Assembly (NCBI GenBank): GCA_029881435.1
Contig: JAOUMR010000006.1
Location: forward strand, 1 to 64,000
Reading direction: 5' to 3'
DNA length: 64,000 nt
DNA from: Nitrospira sp.
Lineage (GTDB): Bacteria > Nitrospirota > Nitrospiria > Nitrospirales > Nitrospiraceae
Position numbers and translations under genes: made by a program. The notes under the pieces are model-generated. The model worked only from the letters and a program-made list of their open reading frames with translations. It did no database searches and was not told the origin of the DNA. Positions 37,936-49,243 of the stretch are shown here, one piece after another (position 1 is the first letter of the stretch; every line of letters starts with the position of its first letter).

Positions 37936-38185
37936 GAATCGCTCTCTTCTAGAGAGCTACTCGGTGGTACTGTGGCAATGGTTCTCGGGCAAATGCACAG
38001 GCTCTGTCAAGAGGTCCAAACGGCTCTGACCTAGGACAAGGCCCAATCGGGCCTCCCTCAAGCCATCAGATTCGAGATCACATGATCGTCTGATCACCGT
38101 TCCGTACAATACATATGCGGAAAGAAGAGCTTCTTATGCAACACCTATTATTTTTCCTATCCACTTTCTTAAGGAAGGCCAATGA

Positions 38186-38413
38186 CTACGGGAGTGTCTG
38201 CTGTGGGAGTAGAGGCGTGTTCGAACTTGGTTCCTCGCATTTCTTGCAATTGAGATACGTACCGAGATGCTCTTCGCGTCCGGCAGCGCCAACCACCCAT
38301 GGACGATTGATAAACGGTGGCTGATGTCGCACATGCTGTCCATGGCCGCAGGCCAACTCAGCCACCCAGTCTCCGTATTCGTCTTGGTGATACCCAGTGA
38401 TCGCTTGGTGCAT
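38186..38413 (-). CDS. DUF3565 domain protein
   Basis: QAITGYHQDEYGDWVAELACGHGQHVRHQPPFINRPWVV...GTYLNCKKCEE. Confidence 0.85.
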   Translation of the reverse strand: MHQAITGYHQDEYGDWVAELACGHGQHVRHQPPFINRPWVVGAAGREEHLGTYLNCKKCEEPSSNTPLLPQQTLP

Positions 38414-38513
38414 ATACCAGTACGTGTTCTATTGAAGGAATCGATCGAGGCTGCTCAACATGCAGCTCAGACTCATGACTGGTCCATTGTCAATGTCATA
38501 ACTGCCAGCGCAT

Positions 38514-38969
38514 CTAGCGTTTTACAAACGGCAGTTCAGGACGCTGAGCAGAGGAGAAATACCTCCATTGCTTTTCCTCATCCTGATCAAAGCTTCCAAG
38601 GAATATCACCTCTCGATCGAGATGCCGAAACTCTGAGAGACTTGTTCGACACGTCTGGGCATCAATGACTCGCGCATCAAACTGTCCCACGACATACACC
38701 ATGCCCTTGGCAGCCTGATACACATTTCGCCTTCCTGCGTAGCCGGTATCAGGAAACAACTCGGTTGAGGACGAACACCCTTCGGCTCCGCTGATATTCA
38801 TGGTGAGATTGAAACGCTGGAGGAATGGGTCGGTCGCCATCCTAACGATTGTCAACCGAAGTCTCGCAGAGGGGATGTCTGCTGATGCAGGCTCAGGCGT
38901 ATTACTATTGCACCCTATGCACAGCAGTAGCACGCTCCCAATGATAAGCAGACCTGCTGGTGTGCTCAC
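38514..38969 (-). CDS. Hypothetical lipoprotein
   Basis: Lipobox SVLLLCIGC; overlaps the start of the upstream GlcG-like gene end by 4 nt. Confidence 0.65.
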   Translation of the reverse strand: MSTPAGLLIIGSVLLLCIGCNSNTPEPASADIPSARLRLTIVRMATDPFLQRFNLTMNISGAEGCSSSTELFPDTGYAGRRNVYQAAKGMVYVVGQFDARVIDAQTCRTSLSEFRHLDREVIFLGSFDQDEEKQWRYFSSAQRPELPFVKR

Positions 38970-39541
38970 TGTGCCGTAGGCACCTTGGGAGCCGCACCAA
39001 TCGCATCAAGGCCTTTCTGAGCGCAGGCATCATCCAGGTGGGTACCCGGTGCTCCACCGACGCCAATCCCTCCAACCACTTCCCCTCCGATTTCAATCGG
39101 AAGCCCACCACCCAAAATCAGAATCTCGCCATTCATGTCTCGAAGAGCCTGCAGCGTGGGAGCTTTTGCGATCAGCTCAGCTAATTCGCTCGTGGTGCGG
39201 CGCACACTCGCCGCCGTATAGGCTTTCTTTCGGCTGCTATCGACCGTATGTGGCCCCGCTCCATCAGCACGTCCCATTGCGCGAAGGACGCCGGCACGAT
39301 CCGCGATGGAAACGCTTACTCGATATCCATCTTTTTTACAGGCATCGACGGCCGCTTGAATTGCCGTATTGGCAAGGCCAAGTGGCAACTGAGATTCTTT
39401 CAGTAGTCCATCAGCAGCCCCAACGTGAGGTGTATCGAGACTCCATGTCACGCATGCCAACATGCCGACTACGAAGAGTCGACTCAATTGTACCTGTCTG
39501 AGCGACTGTGTCATCTGGCGACCTCCGATCTTCGTGCTCAC
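38966..39541 (-). CDS. Secreted GlcG/HbpS-like (DUF336) heme-binding family protein
   Basis: AIQAAVDACKKDGYRVSVSIADRAGVLRAMGRADGAGPHTVDSSRKKAYTAAS...GGLPIEIGGEVVGGIGVGGAPG. Confidence 0.9.
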   Translation of the reverse strand: MSTKIGGRQMTQSLRQVQLSRLFVVGMLACVTWSLDTPHVGAADGLLKESQLPLGLANTAIQAAVDACKKDGYRVSVSIADRAGVLRAMGRADGAGPHTVDSSRKKAYTAASVRRTTSELAELIAKAPTLQALRDMNGEILILGGGLPIEIGGEVVGGIGVGGAPGTHLDDACAQKGLDAIGAAPKVPTAQ

Positions 39542-39581
39542 ACTACGGCTGCAGGGGAAATGCTGTCAAGAGTGCGGTAGG

Positions 39582-41633
39582 TCACTCCCCTCGACGAGTG
39601 TCCGATACGGTCGTGATCGGTAGTCCAAGATCTTCCACCATCACACGGAGAGGCTCCGCGATGGACCAGGCTTGGGCCGGACATCCTCGCGGACGGTGTG
39701 GAGGTTCTCCATCGAAGATTTCGGAGATCTGCCCCAGGCAGGTTTCGTGTATGTGATCTTCTAGTCCGTGGAGAAACGACCGCGCCACGTTTTTGCCATC
39801 AACCGTCGATCCGAATATCCTCACCCAGGAGGTGAGGAACGGCCCCAAAAGAAACGGCCAGACAGTTCCTTGATGATACGCGCCATCTCGTTCCACCGGA
39901 CCGCCTTCATATCGTGGACAATATCGCGCATCCTGAGGTGACAAGGTTCTTAATCCGACGGGGGTCAGGAGGTGTTCTTTGACAATCTGAAGGACCCGAC
40001 TCGCCTGCGCTCTCGTGAGTACATCATCACAGAGAGAGACCGCATATACCTGATTTGGGCGTATCGATGTATCGTCGCCCGTCGGCCCATCTATCGTGTC
40101 GTACAAATACTGGCCGTCCTCATACCAGAATCGTGTACGAAAGGATTCCACCGCTCGCGCCCGATCTTCGCGACAGCCTCTGGCGTAGCTGGCTTCCCGA
40201 AACCGTGTCGCAAGTCGGGCTCCAATGTCCAAGGCTTTCATCCATAACGCTTGAATCTCGACCGGCTTCCCATGCCGTGGCGTGACAACCCAGTCGCCGA
40301 CTTTTGCATCCATCCACGTGAGTTGGGTGCCTGGTGTTCCACCTGCGATAAGCCCATCGATGTCCATGTGGATGGAATATCGCGTACCCCTTCGATAGCC
40401 GTCGAGAATCTGTTTGATCGCGGGCCAAGCCACTGATTGCACGCGTCTCACATCATGGCTATATGCAAGGTATCGGTCAATGGCGTCGATGAACCAGAGG
40501 GATGCATCGATGGAGTTGTATTCTGGGTCCTTGCCAGCGTCGGGAAAGCGATTCGGGACCATGCCTTCTGACACAAAGGAGGAAAACGATCGAATGATCT
40601 CCCAGGCCACCTCGTACCGACCGGTTACGAGACAGAGGCCTGGGAGCGAGATAAACGTGTCTCGCCCCCAATCTGTAAACCATGGGTATCCGGCTATCAC
40701 GGTCTGCTTGGTCCCTTGTTGAACCACATAGTGAGTTGTGGCTTCACGAAGCGATTCAATCAAGCAATCAGCTCCTGTCGTTCCCGTGTGTACATTCATT
40801 CGCTGATTGTGTTCACAGTGAATGAGCTTCATCACGTCGCCGGTATCCATTGGTTCACTTGTAAATGCGAGCACGTGCTCCTTGCTCGCACCGAACTCGA
40901 AGGCAAACTCACCTGGAGACCACCAGTCTTCTTGAAAATCCAAGCCCCGTTCTTTTTCAAGAGGAAACTGCACCTGCCGGTACCAGTCAGGAGTATGGCG
41001 GTAGCGTCCGGTGTGAAAGCTATGCACGGGTGGGAGACTGTGATAGGGCTGCCAGCTCACCCATTCTGGTGTCACTGTGGAGACTGACAAAAGGTGTCTG
41101 TTTTCGTGGTGCAGGGCATGATAGTCACGGCCTGTCAACATTGGCCGTACCATGAGGGTGAGGATCTGACTTGCTGATTCGACGACCGTCCAACGCACAA
41201 CGACGAGATCGTAGCCCTGAATACAGATGATTTCACGCCGACATGCCGTGCCGTTATACATAAACATCCATGTTGGCCATGGTGTCGATGTAAACGAGAT
41301 GCAGTGACGGTATCCGTGAGGATGAACTGCTCCAGGATACAGGTTTGTTGAGAGGGACCACGCCTCTCCGTCGATCTGGAGCCATTCCTCAATCTGATTG
41401 ACCAGCACGTAACGGGTGCGTCCTGAGTCCGGTGATGTGAGTAATAGGGCATGGTACCGTCTGGTATTGGCGCCCGATATCGTGCCAGACGAAAATCCTC
41501 CACGACCGTTTGTCTCTAGCCATTCGAGACTGAGCGCACGATCCAATTCCTGACAGTCTTGTTTCCCAAGCTTCATATCCTGAGCCGTACCTTGGATTAC
41601 ACCCGATTCAGCCGTATGTATTGGCTGAGACAT
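39582..41633 (-). CDS. Amylo-alpha-1,6-glucosidase / glycogen debranching enzyme
   Basis: EWLETNGRGGFSSGTISGANTRRYHALL; AGYPWFTDWGRDTFISLPGLCL; YNSIDASLWFIDAI. Confidence 0.93.
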   Translation of the reverse strand: MSQPIHTAESGVIQGTAQDMKLGKQDCQELDRALSLEWLETNGRGGFSSGTISGANTRRYHALLLTSPDSGRTRYVLVNQIEEWLQIDGEAWSLSTNLYPGAVHPHGYRHCISFTSTPWPTWMFMYNGTACRREIICIQGYDLVVVRWTVVESASQILTLMVRPMLTGRDYHALHHENRHLLSVSTVTPEWVSWQPYHSLPPVHSFHTGRYRHTPDWYRQVQFPLEKERGLDFQEDWWSPGEFAFEFGASKEHVLAFTSEPMDTGDVMKLIHCEHNQRMNVHTGTTGADCLIESLREATTHYVVQQGTKQTVIAGYPWFTDWGRDTFISLPGLCLVTGRYEVAWEIIRSFSSFVSEGMVPNRFPDAGKDPEYNSIDASLWFIDAIDRYLAYSHDVRRVQSVAWPAIKQILDGYRRGTRYSIHMDIDGLIAGGTPGTQLTWMDAKVGDWVVTPRHGKPVEIQALWMKALDIGARLATRFREASYARGCREDRARAVESFRTRFWYEDGQYLYDTIDGPTGDDTSIRPNQVYAVSLCDDVLTRAQASRVLQIVKEHLLTPVGLRTLSPQDARYCPRYEGGPVERDGAYHQGTVWPFLLGPFLTSWVRIFGSTVDGKNVARSFLHGLEDHIHETCLGQISEIFDGEPPHRPRGCPAQAWSIAEPLRVMVEDLGLPITTVSDTRRGE

Positions 41634-41708
41634 ACCACATTGCGATGTATGGTAGTAGACCGAACAAGTCGCTAGACACGTGAAGATACAATGGATCTGG
41701 GCTGTAAC

Positions 41709-44390
41709 CTATTCCCCGGATTGCTGGATTAACTTGGCGACAAGCCCGGTCCATCCTGTCTGATGGCTGGCTCCGAGACCGGCGCCATTGTCGCCATGGA
41801 AGTATTCGTAGAAAAGTATCGCATCGCGCCAGAATGGATCCTCCTGAAACTTCCTGGCCCCTCCAAAGACAGGGCGTCGTCCAGTTTCATCACGAAGGAA
41901 AATATGCGTCAGTCGTCGCGAGAGCTCTGAGGCAACTTCGTTCAAAGAGATGAATTGGCCGCTTCGAACCGGGTACTCAACCTGGTAGCTATTGCCAAGA
42001 AAGTAATGGAACTTCTGGAGCGATTCGATCAACAGATAGTTGACTGGAAACCAAATGGGACCACGCCAGTTTGAGTTGCCTCCGAACAACCCGGTCCTAG
42101 ACTCGGCAGGCTCATAGTCTACACGGTACTCACTTCCCATGATGGAGAGTACATAGGGGTGGTCTCTATGGTAACGAGAGAGCGCGCGGATGCCATAAGG
42201 CGACAGAAACTCCTCCTCGTCGAGCATATAGCGCAACACGGACTTAAGACGCGTAGGATTGACCAGTGATAAAAATCTTCGTACCTCGCCATTAAGGGAC
42301 TGGGCCTCCACGTGGGCACTAAAATCGGGACGGTGTTCGATAAACCACTGCATGCGATGCTTGAACCGTGGAAGCTTGTCGATCAACTCGGAATCCAGCG
42401 TTTCGACGGCAAACAAGGGGATCAATCCGACCAGAGAGCGAACTTTGAGTGGGTAGGTTTGTCCATCAGGCAAGTGCAGCACATCATAGAAGAAACCGTC
42501 TTCCCTATCCCATAATTCGATCTTTTCCCCGCCGATGTTGTTCATCGCCCTGCAGATATAGACGAAGTGTTCAAAAAACTTGCTTGCGACATCTTCATAC
42601 GCTCGATTGTCACGTGCCAACTCCAGTGCGATTGAAAGCATATTCAGGCAATACATCCCCATCCAGCTTGTTGCATCCGACTGTTCGATATGGCCACCCG
42701 TTGGCAAGGGCGCACTTCGATCGAATACCCCGATATTATCGAGTCCCAAAAATCCACCTTGGAAGATGTTCTTGCCCTCGGCATCCTTTCGATTGACCCA
42801 CCACGTGAAGTTCAAGAGCAGCTTATGAAACACACGCTCGAGAAAGACCCGATCACCGACTCCTTTTCGCTTCTTCTCAATCTTATAAACTCTCCAGGCT
42901 GCCCAGGCGTGGACCGGAGGATTGACGTCGCCCAAAGCCCATTCATACGCCGGGATCTGACCATTCGGGTGCATGTACCATTCTCGCAGCATCAGAATCA
43001 GCTGTTCCTTGGCGAACGTTGAATCGACTAGGGCCAAGGGGATGCAATGGAATGCCAAATCCCAAGCGGCATACCACGGGTACTCCCACTTGTCCGGCAT
43101 GGAGATCACATCGGCATTGTAAAGATGAGACCAGTCTGAATTTCTTCCATGCAGTCGTTCAGGGGGAGGGTCCGGCATCCCCGGATCACCCACAAGCCAG
43201 CGCTTCAGATCGTAGTGATAGAATTGTTTGCTCCACAGCAATCCAGCAAAGGCCTGTCGCTGGACTTGCTTTGCATCGTCGGAGAGATCGGGTGGCGCGA
43301 GTTCGTCATAGAACTCATTGGCCTCCTGAATCCGTTGTGTAAAAAGACGATCGCACTCCGCAGCATCGAATCCACCCACCCCTACCTTGTTCGTTAATCG
43401 TAGCCGAATCAGGTCAGATTTCCCTGGGGGTAAGGTGAAGACATAGTGGGCGGCAGCCTTTGAGCCAAACTTCTCATGGTTAATCGCATCAGTTTGGCCT
43501 CCGATCACATAATCATGAAAGCTGTCTTTCACGTACTTCGCACCCTCTTGATCGCCGTATAAGCGTCTGGAGTTTGTCTCATTTTCGGTGAAGAATATCG
43601 GAGGGTTTCGTTCGCACCAGAGTCGGCGTTCACCGTAGTACTCATGATCCAGCTCGATCACACTCCAGTTATCGACTGCGATGCCCTCACGCATTCTCGG
43701 TCGGCGAGCATCCAGTCCCCACGACCAGGTATTTCTGAACCACAGTGTGGGCAGAAGTGTGAGCTCCGCAGAATCTGGCCCGCGGTTGGCGACGTGTATG
43801 CGGACATGTATCTCCTCGGGTGTTGCTTTCGCGTACTCCACGGTGACATCAAAGTAGCGATTCTCGTCAAAGACGCCGGTATCAATCAGCTCATACTCCA
43901 ATTCTCCGCGTTGGCGACGTCGATTCTCTTCAGCAAGTTGTGCATAGGGAAACTCATTTTGCGGATACTTGTAGAGATACTTCATGTACGAATGGGTCGG
44001 GGTTGAGTCGACATAGAAATAATATTCCTTGGGATCCTCCCCATGGTTACCCTCGTTTCCCGTCAGCCCGAAGGTCCGCTCTTTCAAAATGGGATCGCGT
44101 CCGTTCCAGAGGGCAATGGCGAAACAAATATATTGATGGCGGTCGGAGATGCCGGCGAGCCCATCTTCGTTCCAGCGGTAGGCGCGTGAGCGGGCATGAT
44201 CATGGGGAAACGATTCCCATGCCGTTCCATGGGGACTGTAATCTTCACGTACCGTTCCCCAGGCACGCTCGCTCAAATATGGCCCCCACCGTTTCCAATG
44301 TTGTTTACGGACGGCGTCCTCCTCGAGCCTCTGACGCTCAGCTCCTTGAGCGGCATTAGCTTGAGCCGACGTCCGATCTTTTTTTCCCAC
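41709..44390 (-). CDS. MGH1/GH63-like glucosidase
   Basis: 893 aa; [82 protein letters not shown]. Confidence 0.9.
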   Translation of the reverse strand: MGKKDRTSAQANAAQGAERQRLEEDAVRKQHWKRWGPYLSERAWGTVREDYSPHGTAWESFPHDHARSRAYRWNEDGLAGISDRHQYICFAIALWNGRDPILKERTFGLTGNEGNHGEDPKEYYFYVDSTPTHSYMKYLYKYPQNEFPYAQLAEENRRRQRGELEYELIDTGVFDENRYFDVTVEYAKATPEEIHVRIHVANRGPDSAELTLLPTLWFRNTWSWGLDARRPRMREGIAVDNWSVIELDHEYYGERRLWCERNPPIFFTENETNSRRLYGDQEGAKYVKDSFHDYVIGGQTDAINHEKFGSKAAAHYVFTLPPGKSDLIRLRLTNKVGVGGFDAAECDRLFTQRIQEANEFYDELAPPDLSDDAKQVQRQAFAGLLWSKQFYHYDLKRWLVGDPGMPDPPPERLHGRNSDWSHLYNADVISMPDKWEYPWYAAWDLAFHCIPLALVDSTFAKEQLILMLREWYMHPNGQIPAYEWALGDVNPPVHAWAAWRVYKIEKKRKGVGDRVFLERVFHKLLLNFTWWVNRKDAEGKNIFQGGFLGLDNIGVFDRSAPLPTGGHIEQSDATSWMGMYCLNMLSIALELARDNRAYEDVASKFFEHFVYICRAMNNIGGEKIELWDREDGFFYDVLHLPDGQTYPLKVRSLVGLIPLFAVETLDSELIDKLPRFKHRMQWFIEHRPDFSAHVEAQSLNGEVRRFLSLVNPTRLKSVLRYMLDEEEFLSPYGIRALSRYHRDHPYVLSIMGSEYRVDYEPAESRTGLFGGNSNWRGPIWFPVNYLLIESLQKFHYFLGNSYQVEYPVRSGQFISLNEVASELSRRLTHIFLRDETGRRPVFGGARKFQEDPFWRDAILFYEYFHGDNGAGLGASHQTGWTGLVAKLIQQSGE

Positions 44391-44653
44391 GAGACCTCAT
44401 TCAGCGGTGCCATGACGAGCCGACGCTGGCCACCATGCACCTGCTCATGACGAGAATCAAGCCGAGCCTCAGTTGATAGAAGACCTCGTTCGATTCTTCT
44501 TCGGTCTTTGAGGCGTGTGACTGAATCGCACAGTAGGAGGGGGGCTCAGGGAAGAAGCCTTCGGCTCGCAGGATACAATCTCAGCAACGAGAAGTGGGAG
44601 TCTCTAGTGTTGTGCGAGAAGTCACGGAATAGGAGGGCCGACGAATCGAACGG

Positions 44654-44839
44654 TCAACTCCAGACGACGCGTTCCTGATTTAAGAGGTAGTCGATCACTT
44701 CGATACTATTGCGCATCTGGATCTGTGCCTGCTCAGACATAGGCAACACTGCACCGACCAACTTGCCGGATTCCATATCCATGAGCGAAGGAATTCCCTC
44801 ACCCGACAGTTTTTCAAGATCGCCGCGGAAGCTAGCCAA
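44654..44839 (-). CDS. Small hypothetical protein
   Basis: 61-aa ORF MASFRGDLEKLSGEGIPSLMDMESGKLVGAVLPMSEQAQIQMRN with AGGAGGTCTCC-like SD upstream. Confidence 0.6.
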   Translation of the reverse strand: MASFRGDLEKLSGEGIPSLMDMESGKLVGAVLPMSEQAQIQMRNSIEVIDYLLNQERVVWS

Positions 44840-44986
44840 GGGAGACCTCCTGGTTGAATCCTTCTCGGCACGCTTACGTCGATACTTTAGGGAGATGACT
44901 CAGAAGCTCATCCACCACTGGGAAAGCATACCATACGCATTCCCCCCAGCATGACAAACCGCTATCCAATTGTTTGTAATAGGATA

Positions 44987-46027
44987 TTAGCGTTTCGAGA
45001 CAGGTGGAAGGACAGGAGGGAGAGCGCCAAGGTAACGAAACCTACCGCGATCGACCAGCGTCGTGTCGGATTTTAAGCGGAAGTCATCATGCTCTGCATC
45101 GACAAAATGCGGATCAGCCGTAATATCCGACTCGGCCTTGAGCTCCGGGGCATGAAGATTTGGCGATCCGGGCCTCATGTAGTTGGCCTCTTTATTGAAG
45201 AGTGCGTTATAGGACGTCTTGGTGTGACTCGAGGAAGCGATGAGAAAGCCGATGTTGTTCAGACTCAGAATGTTCCCCGATGCCTCATTCGTTGACAGGC
45301 CGAGAAATGCTGCTCCTCCGCCATTCTTTACGAGGGTGTTGTTAATCAAGACCGCTTTCGCCTGATCACTCACCACAATAGCCTCGAACAGACTTCTTGT
45401 GATGATGTTTCGTTCAAGCCGAATGGTAGACTTCCCGCTCACATGGACGCCATGATCGTTGTCGTGGATAAAATTTCCGATCAGGGTGGCCTGAGAATCA
45501 GCGAAGTGGACGCCCGTCGTCTCGCTCCCGCCGATCACACAGTCTTCGATGCGAACATCTTGCACCTGCTGACCGAAGACCATTCCCCTCACACGAACCT
45601 GACGTAGTGTGATCCGGTTCCCATTGAAAATTCCGAGGGCGTGCCCTCCACGTTCGTTGATCGTGAGGCCGCTGATCTCGATATCCATTACCCCATAGGG
45701 CCACCTTCCGACATGCAGCACTCCAACCATCTCTCCCCGTCCCTGTAAAGTAACCTTATCGACCCCGGCACCAATAAGCCTGATGTTCTCTTTACTATGG
45801 ATGGTCACGTGCTGCGCGTAGGCTCCGGCCTTAATCATCACCGTATCGCCTTTCCCGGCACTGTCGACGGCCTCCTGAATGGATGTGAAATCTCCCGAGC
45901 CGTCAAGCGCAACCGTGATGATCCGTGATCCAGGCAGGGTGGCCTCGGTTCCGGCGAGGCCTAACCCAGTCCCGATGAACCAGAAGCCGATCATTATCAG
46001 GAGCGCTGTTCGCATACAGAAATTCAT
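44987..46027 (-). CDS. Secreted right-handed parallel beta-helix (NosD/pectinesterase-like) protein
   Basis: ITVALDGSGDFTSIQEAVDSAGKGDTVMIKAGAYAQHVTIHSKENIRLIGAG followed by beta-helix repeats. Confidence 0.9.
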   Translation of the reverse strand: MNFCMRTALLIMIGFWFIGTGLGLAGTEATLPGSRIITVALDGSGDFTSIQEAVDSAGKGDTVMIKAGAYAQHVTIHSKENIRLIGAGVDKVTLQGRGEMVGVLHVGRWPYGVMDIEISGLTINERGGHALGIFNGNRITLRQVRVRGMVFGQQVQDVRIEDCVIGGSETTGVHFADSQATLIGNFIHDNDHGVHVSGKSTIRLERNIITRSLFEAIVVSDQAKAVLINNTLVKNGGGAAFLGLSTNEASGNILSLNNIGFLIASSSHTKTSYNALFNKEANYMRPGSPNLHAPELKAESDITADPHFVDAEHDDFRLKSDTTLVDRGRFRYLGALPPVLPPVSKR

Positions 46028-46096
46028 ACAAGCTAGAAACTGGGGATGTCAATCACGGTTTCGTGCAGGATATGCCACGTGATAAGCTCTTGGACC

Positions 46097-46696
46097 ATGA
46101 TTCTGATCGGACTTACAGGGGGTGTTGCGACTGGGAAAAGCACGGTGGCGAAGATGTTCGAACGGTGTGGTGCCGTCGTGATCGACGCTGATCAGTTGGC
46201 GCGGGAGGTCGTCCGGCCCGGCAAACCAGCCTGGCGCGAGATCGTGAGCACGTTCGGCAGAAGCATTCTCAACCCAGACCGCAGCATCAACCGTCATGTG
46301 CTCGGCACGATCGTGTTCCACGACAAAACTAAACTGCGCCGGCTTGAACGCATCATCCACCCCCGCGTAGCTCGCGAGCAGGCCAGGCTGACAAGGCAGG
46401 TTGCACGGAAAGATCCCGATGCAGTGGTGATCTATGATGTACCACTCCTCTTCGAATCCGGCATCGACAAACGCGTGGATAAGACCATCGTCGTGACCGC
46501 TGATCGAGAGACCCAGATCACCCGTCTCAAGAATCGCAACAGCCTCACACGCTCTGAAGCCCTTCGACGGATCAAGAGCCAGATGCCGCTCAGAATGAAA
46601 CGACGTCGTGCAGACCACGTGCTCGACGGTACGAAGCAGCCTCGAAGACTTGCCCGAGATATTAACCAGCTGTTCAAGTACGTTCAGTCCCTATGA
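46097..46696 (+). CDS. coaE: Dephospho-CoA kinase
   Basis: MILIGLTGGVATGKSTVAKMFERCGAVVIDADQLAREVV P-loop and CoaE signature. Confidence 0.95.
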   Translation: MILIGLTGGVATGKSTVAKMFERCGAVVIDADQLAREVVRPGKPAWREIVSTFGRSILNPDRSINRHVLGTIVFHDKTKLRRLERIIHPRVAREQARLTRQVARKDPDAVVIYDVPLLFESGIDKRVDKTIVVTADRETQITRLKNRNSLTRSEALRRIKSQMPLRMKRRRADHVLDGTKQPRRLARDINQLFKYVQSL

Positions 46697-46795
46697 TACA
46701 TACGCTGGCCCGGTCCCTGTACAGACGCTCCGCTTAGGTACACCTCGAACATCCTTCTACCCTCTCCCTTCTACCCTGTGATAAAGTCAGGGACT

Positions 46796-47719
46796 ATGCG
46801 CAATGTTGCCATCATTGGTTCCGGTCCCGCCGGTCTGACCGCTGCAGTCTATGCGGCGCGAGCGAATCTCTCGCCCTTACTCATTGAAGGCTGGCAATCC
46901 GGTGGCCAACTCACTACGACGACAGAAGTCGAAAACTACCCCGGCTTTGCCAAGGGCATCATGGGGCCGGAACTCATGAAGGAAATGCGGGGGCAGGCAG
47001 AACGGTTTGGCACAGAGTTTTTGACCGGTGACGTCACGGCTGTAGACTTTGCACAGCGACCGTTCACCATTACCGTTGATGCTGAACAGACCATCCATGC
47101 CAAAACCGTCATCATCGCCACTGGGGCATCGGCCATTCAGATTGGACTGCCGAACGAAAAACGGCTGACAGGACATGGCGTCTCCACATGTGCCACCTGC
47201 GACGGATTTTTCTTTAGAGGAAAAAAACTGATCGTGGTCGGCGGGGGTGACAGTGCGATGGAAGAAGCGACGTTTCTCACCAAGTTTGCGACAAAGGTCT
47301 CGATTGTCCACCGGCGTGACAAGCTTCGGGCATCGAAAATTATGCAAGACCGGGCCATGAAGAATGAGAAAATCACGTTTCTTTGGAATTCAGTGGTGGA
47401 CGATATTCTTGGCTCCGATGTTGTGACGGGGGTTCGGCTCAAGAACACGGTGACCGGTAAAACGTCGGAGCTGGCTTGCGCCGGCGTCTTTGTTGCAATC
47501 GGCCACAGACCCAACACCGCATTGTTCAGCGGCCAACTTGACATGGATGAGAAGGGCTACATCTGCACTCACGCCGGGACAGCCACAAGCGCTCCTGGTG
47601 TCTTTTCTGCCGGAGATGTACAAGACTCCACCTATCGTCAGGCCGTTACCGCTGCGGGGTCTGGCTGCATGGCTGCCATCGACGCGGAGCGGTTTCTTGA
47701 GGGGATGGGTCAACACTAA
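46796..47719 (+). CDS. trxB: Thioredoxin reductase
   Basis: [29 protein letters not shown] redox motif; [32 protein letters not shown]. Confidence 0.96.
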   Translation: MRNVAIIGSGPAGLTAAVYAARANLSPLLIEGWQSGGQLTTTTEVENYPGFAKGIMGPELMKEMRGQAERFGTEFLTGDVTAVDFAQRPFTITVDAEQTIHAKTVIIATGASAIQIGLPNEKRLTGHGVSTCATCDGFFFRGKKLIVVGGGDSAMEEATFLTKFATKVSIVHRRDKLRASKIMQDRAMKNEKITFLWNSVVDDILGSDVVTGVRLKNTVTGKTSELACAGVFVAIGHRPNTALFSGQLDMDEKGYICTHAGTATSAPGVFSAGDVQDSTYRQAVTAAGSGCMAAIDAERFLEGMGQH

Positions 47720-47756
47720 GCTCAACCGTTCTCCAAACCTTTCCCTACACCAACAC

Positions 47757-48944
47757 ATGCGTTGCGCTATTGTTCACTATCATGAGCTTGCACTGAAGGG
47801 GCGCAACCGCGAATACTTTGAGCACTGCCTCATCCGCAACATTCGAACCGCCCTCAAGGATGTCGGAGTCCGACAGGTCGAGAACCTCCATAGTCGCATC
47901 CGCATCCGACTCCCGCTGGAGGCACCTCCCGAAGTGGTACGAGACCGGTTACGACGTGTCTGCGGTATCGCGAACTTTTCACTAGGGCGAGTGATTCCGC
48001 TCCAACTTTCTGATCCCAATCTGGATACGCTCATCGCCGCTGTCATTGAGGAGATCGCCCCACACTCATTTTCGACTTTCAGAGTGACAGCCAGACGAGC
48101 CGACAAGCGTCTGACTTTGACTTCAATGGATATTGAACGAGAGATAGGTGCGGAAGTTTGTAGAAGAACCGGAAAGAAAGTCAGTTTGAAGACTCCTGAC
48201 GTGACTATTCATGTCGAACTCTTGTCGAAAGAGGTGTACTGCTCCGCAGAGAAAATCGAGGGGCCTGGTGGTATGCCGGTTGGCGTCAGCGGCAAAGTTG
48301 CCTGTTTGACCTCGGGTGGAATCGACTCCCCGGTTGCTGCTTATCGAATAATCAAGCGCGGGTGTGCTGCGAGTTTCATACACTTTTCAGGTCGCCCTTT
48401 GGTCAGCCGAGCCTCCGAGGAAAAAGCCCGTGACCTCGTCCGAACCCTGACTGCCTACCAGTACAATTCCCGCCTCTATGTTATTCCGTTTGGAGAAATC
48501 CAACGTGAAATTGTCCTAGGCGCACCCGCCCCGTTCCGGGTCGTGCTGTATCGGCGGATGATGGTGCGAATAGCTGAGGAATTGGCCAGAAAGGAGCACT
48601 GCTGGGCGCTCGTGACCGGCGATAGTCTCGGTCAAGTTGCTTCACAGACTCCTCACAATTTGTGCGCGATTGAAGACGCAGCAGAATTTCCGATTCTCCG
48701 ACCGCTGATCGGAATGGATAAACGCGAGATCATCGATGAGGCGAAACGTATCGGCACCTACGACATTTCAATCGAACCAGACCAAGACTGCTGCAAACTC
48801 TTTGTGCCTCCCCACCCGAGTACCAAAACTCGGATAGACGATGTGAAGAAGATTGAGCGCATGCTGGATATTCCTACCTTGGTCAAACGAGGGCTGGAGA
48901 ATGTTGAGCTGACCGAATTGTCGTTTCCTCCAGCAACAGGATAG
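47757..48944 (+). CDS. thiI: tRNA 4-thiouridine synthase ThiI (no C-terminal rhodanese domain)
   Basis: THUMP region; PP-loop CLTSGGIDSPVAAYRIIKRG; GDSLGQVASQT; ends at about 395 aa. Confidence 0.94.
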   Translation: MRCAIVHYHELALKGRNREYFEHCLIRNIRTALKDVGVRQVENLHSRIRIRLPLEAPPEVVRDRLRRVCGIANFSLGRVIPLQLSDPNLDTLIAAVIEEIAPHSFSTFRVTARRADKRLTLTSMDIEREIGAEVCRRTGKKVSLKTPDVTIHVELLSKEVYCSAEKIEGPGGMPVGVSGKVACLTSGGIDSPVAAYRIIKRGCAASFIHFSGRPLVSRASEEKARDLVRTLTAYQYNSRLYVIPFGEIQREIVLGAPAPFRVVLYRRMMVRIAEELARKEHCWALVTGDSLGQVASQTPHNLCAIEDAAEFPILRPLIGMDKREIIDEAKRIGTYDISIEPDQDCCKLFVPPHPSTKTRIDDVKKIERMLDIPTLVKRGLENVELTELSFPPATG

Positions 48945-49092
48945 ATTTGAGTTTTTCCATGCAGCGAGTCAATCGTAAGTGAGCGAAGTCAAGCCATTGC
49001 AAAACCTCATCGGCCAAGGTAAGCTCAACACGCTCCTTGACCCCACTGGCTTCACTCTGGCGATAGGCCAACCAGCCGAGCATCGACAAAAC

Positions 49093-49182
<90 letters not shown>

Positions 49183-49243
49183 TAATGGCTTAAGATAAAA
49201 TAACGCTGATTCTATCGTTGAACCACGCACGGCTCATGGATCA

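Noticed and set aside
38040-38055. AGGCCC-AATC-GGGCCT hairpin between divergent/upstream regions
   Set aside because: Only a 6-bp stem without T-run and not positioned after a gene end; too weak to call.
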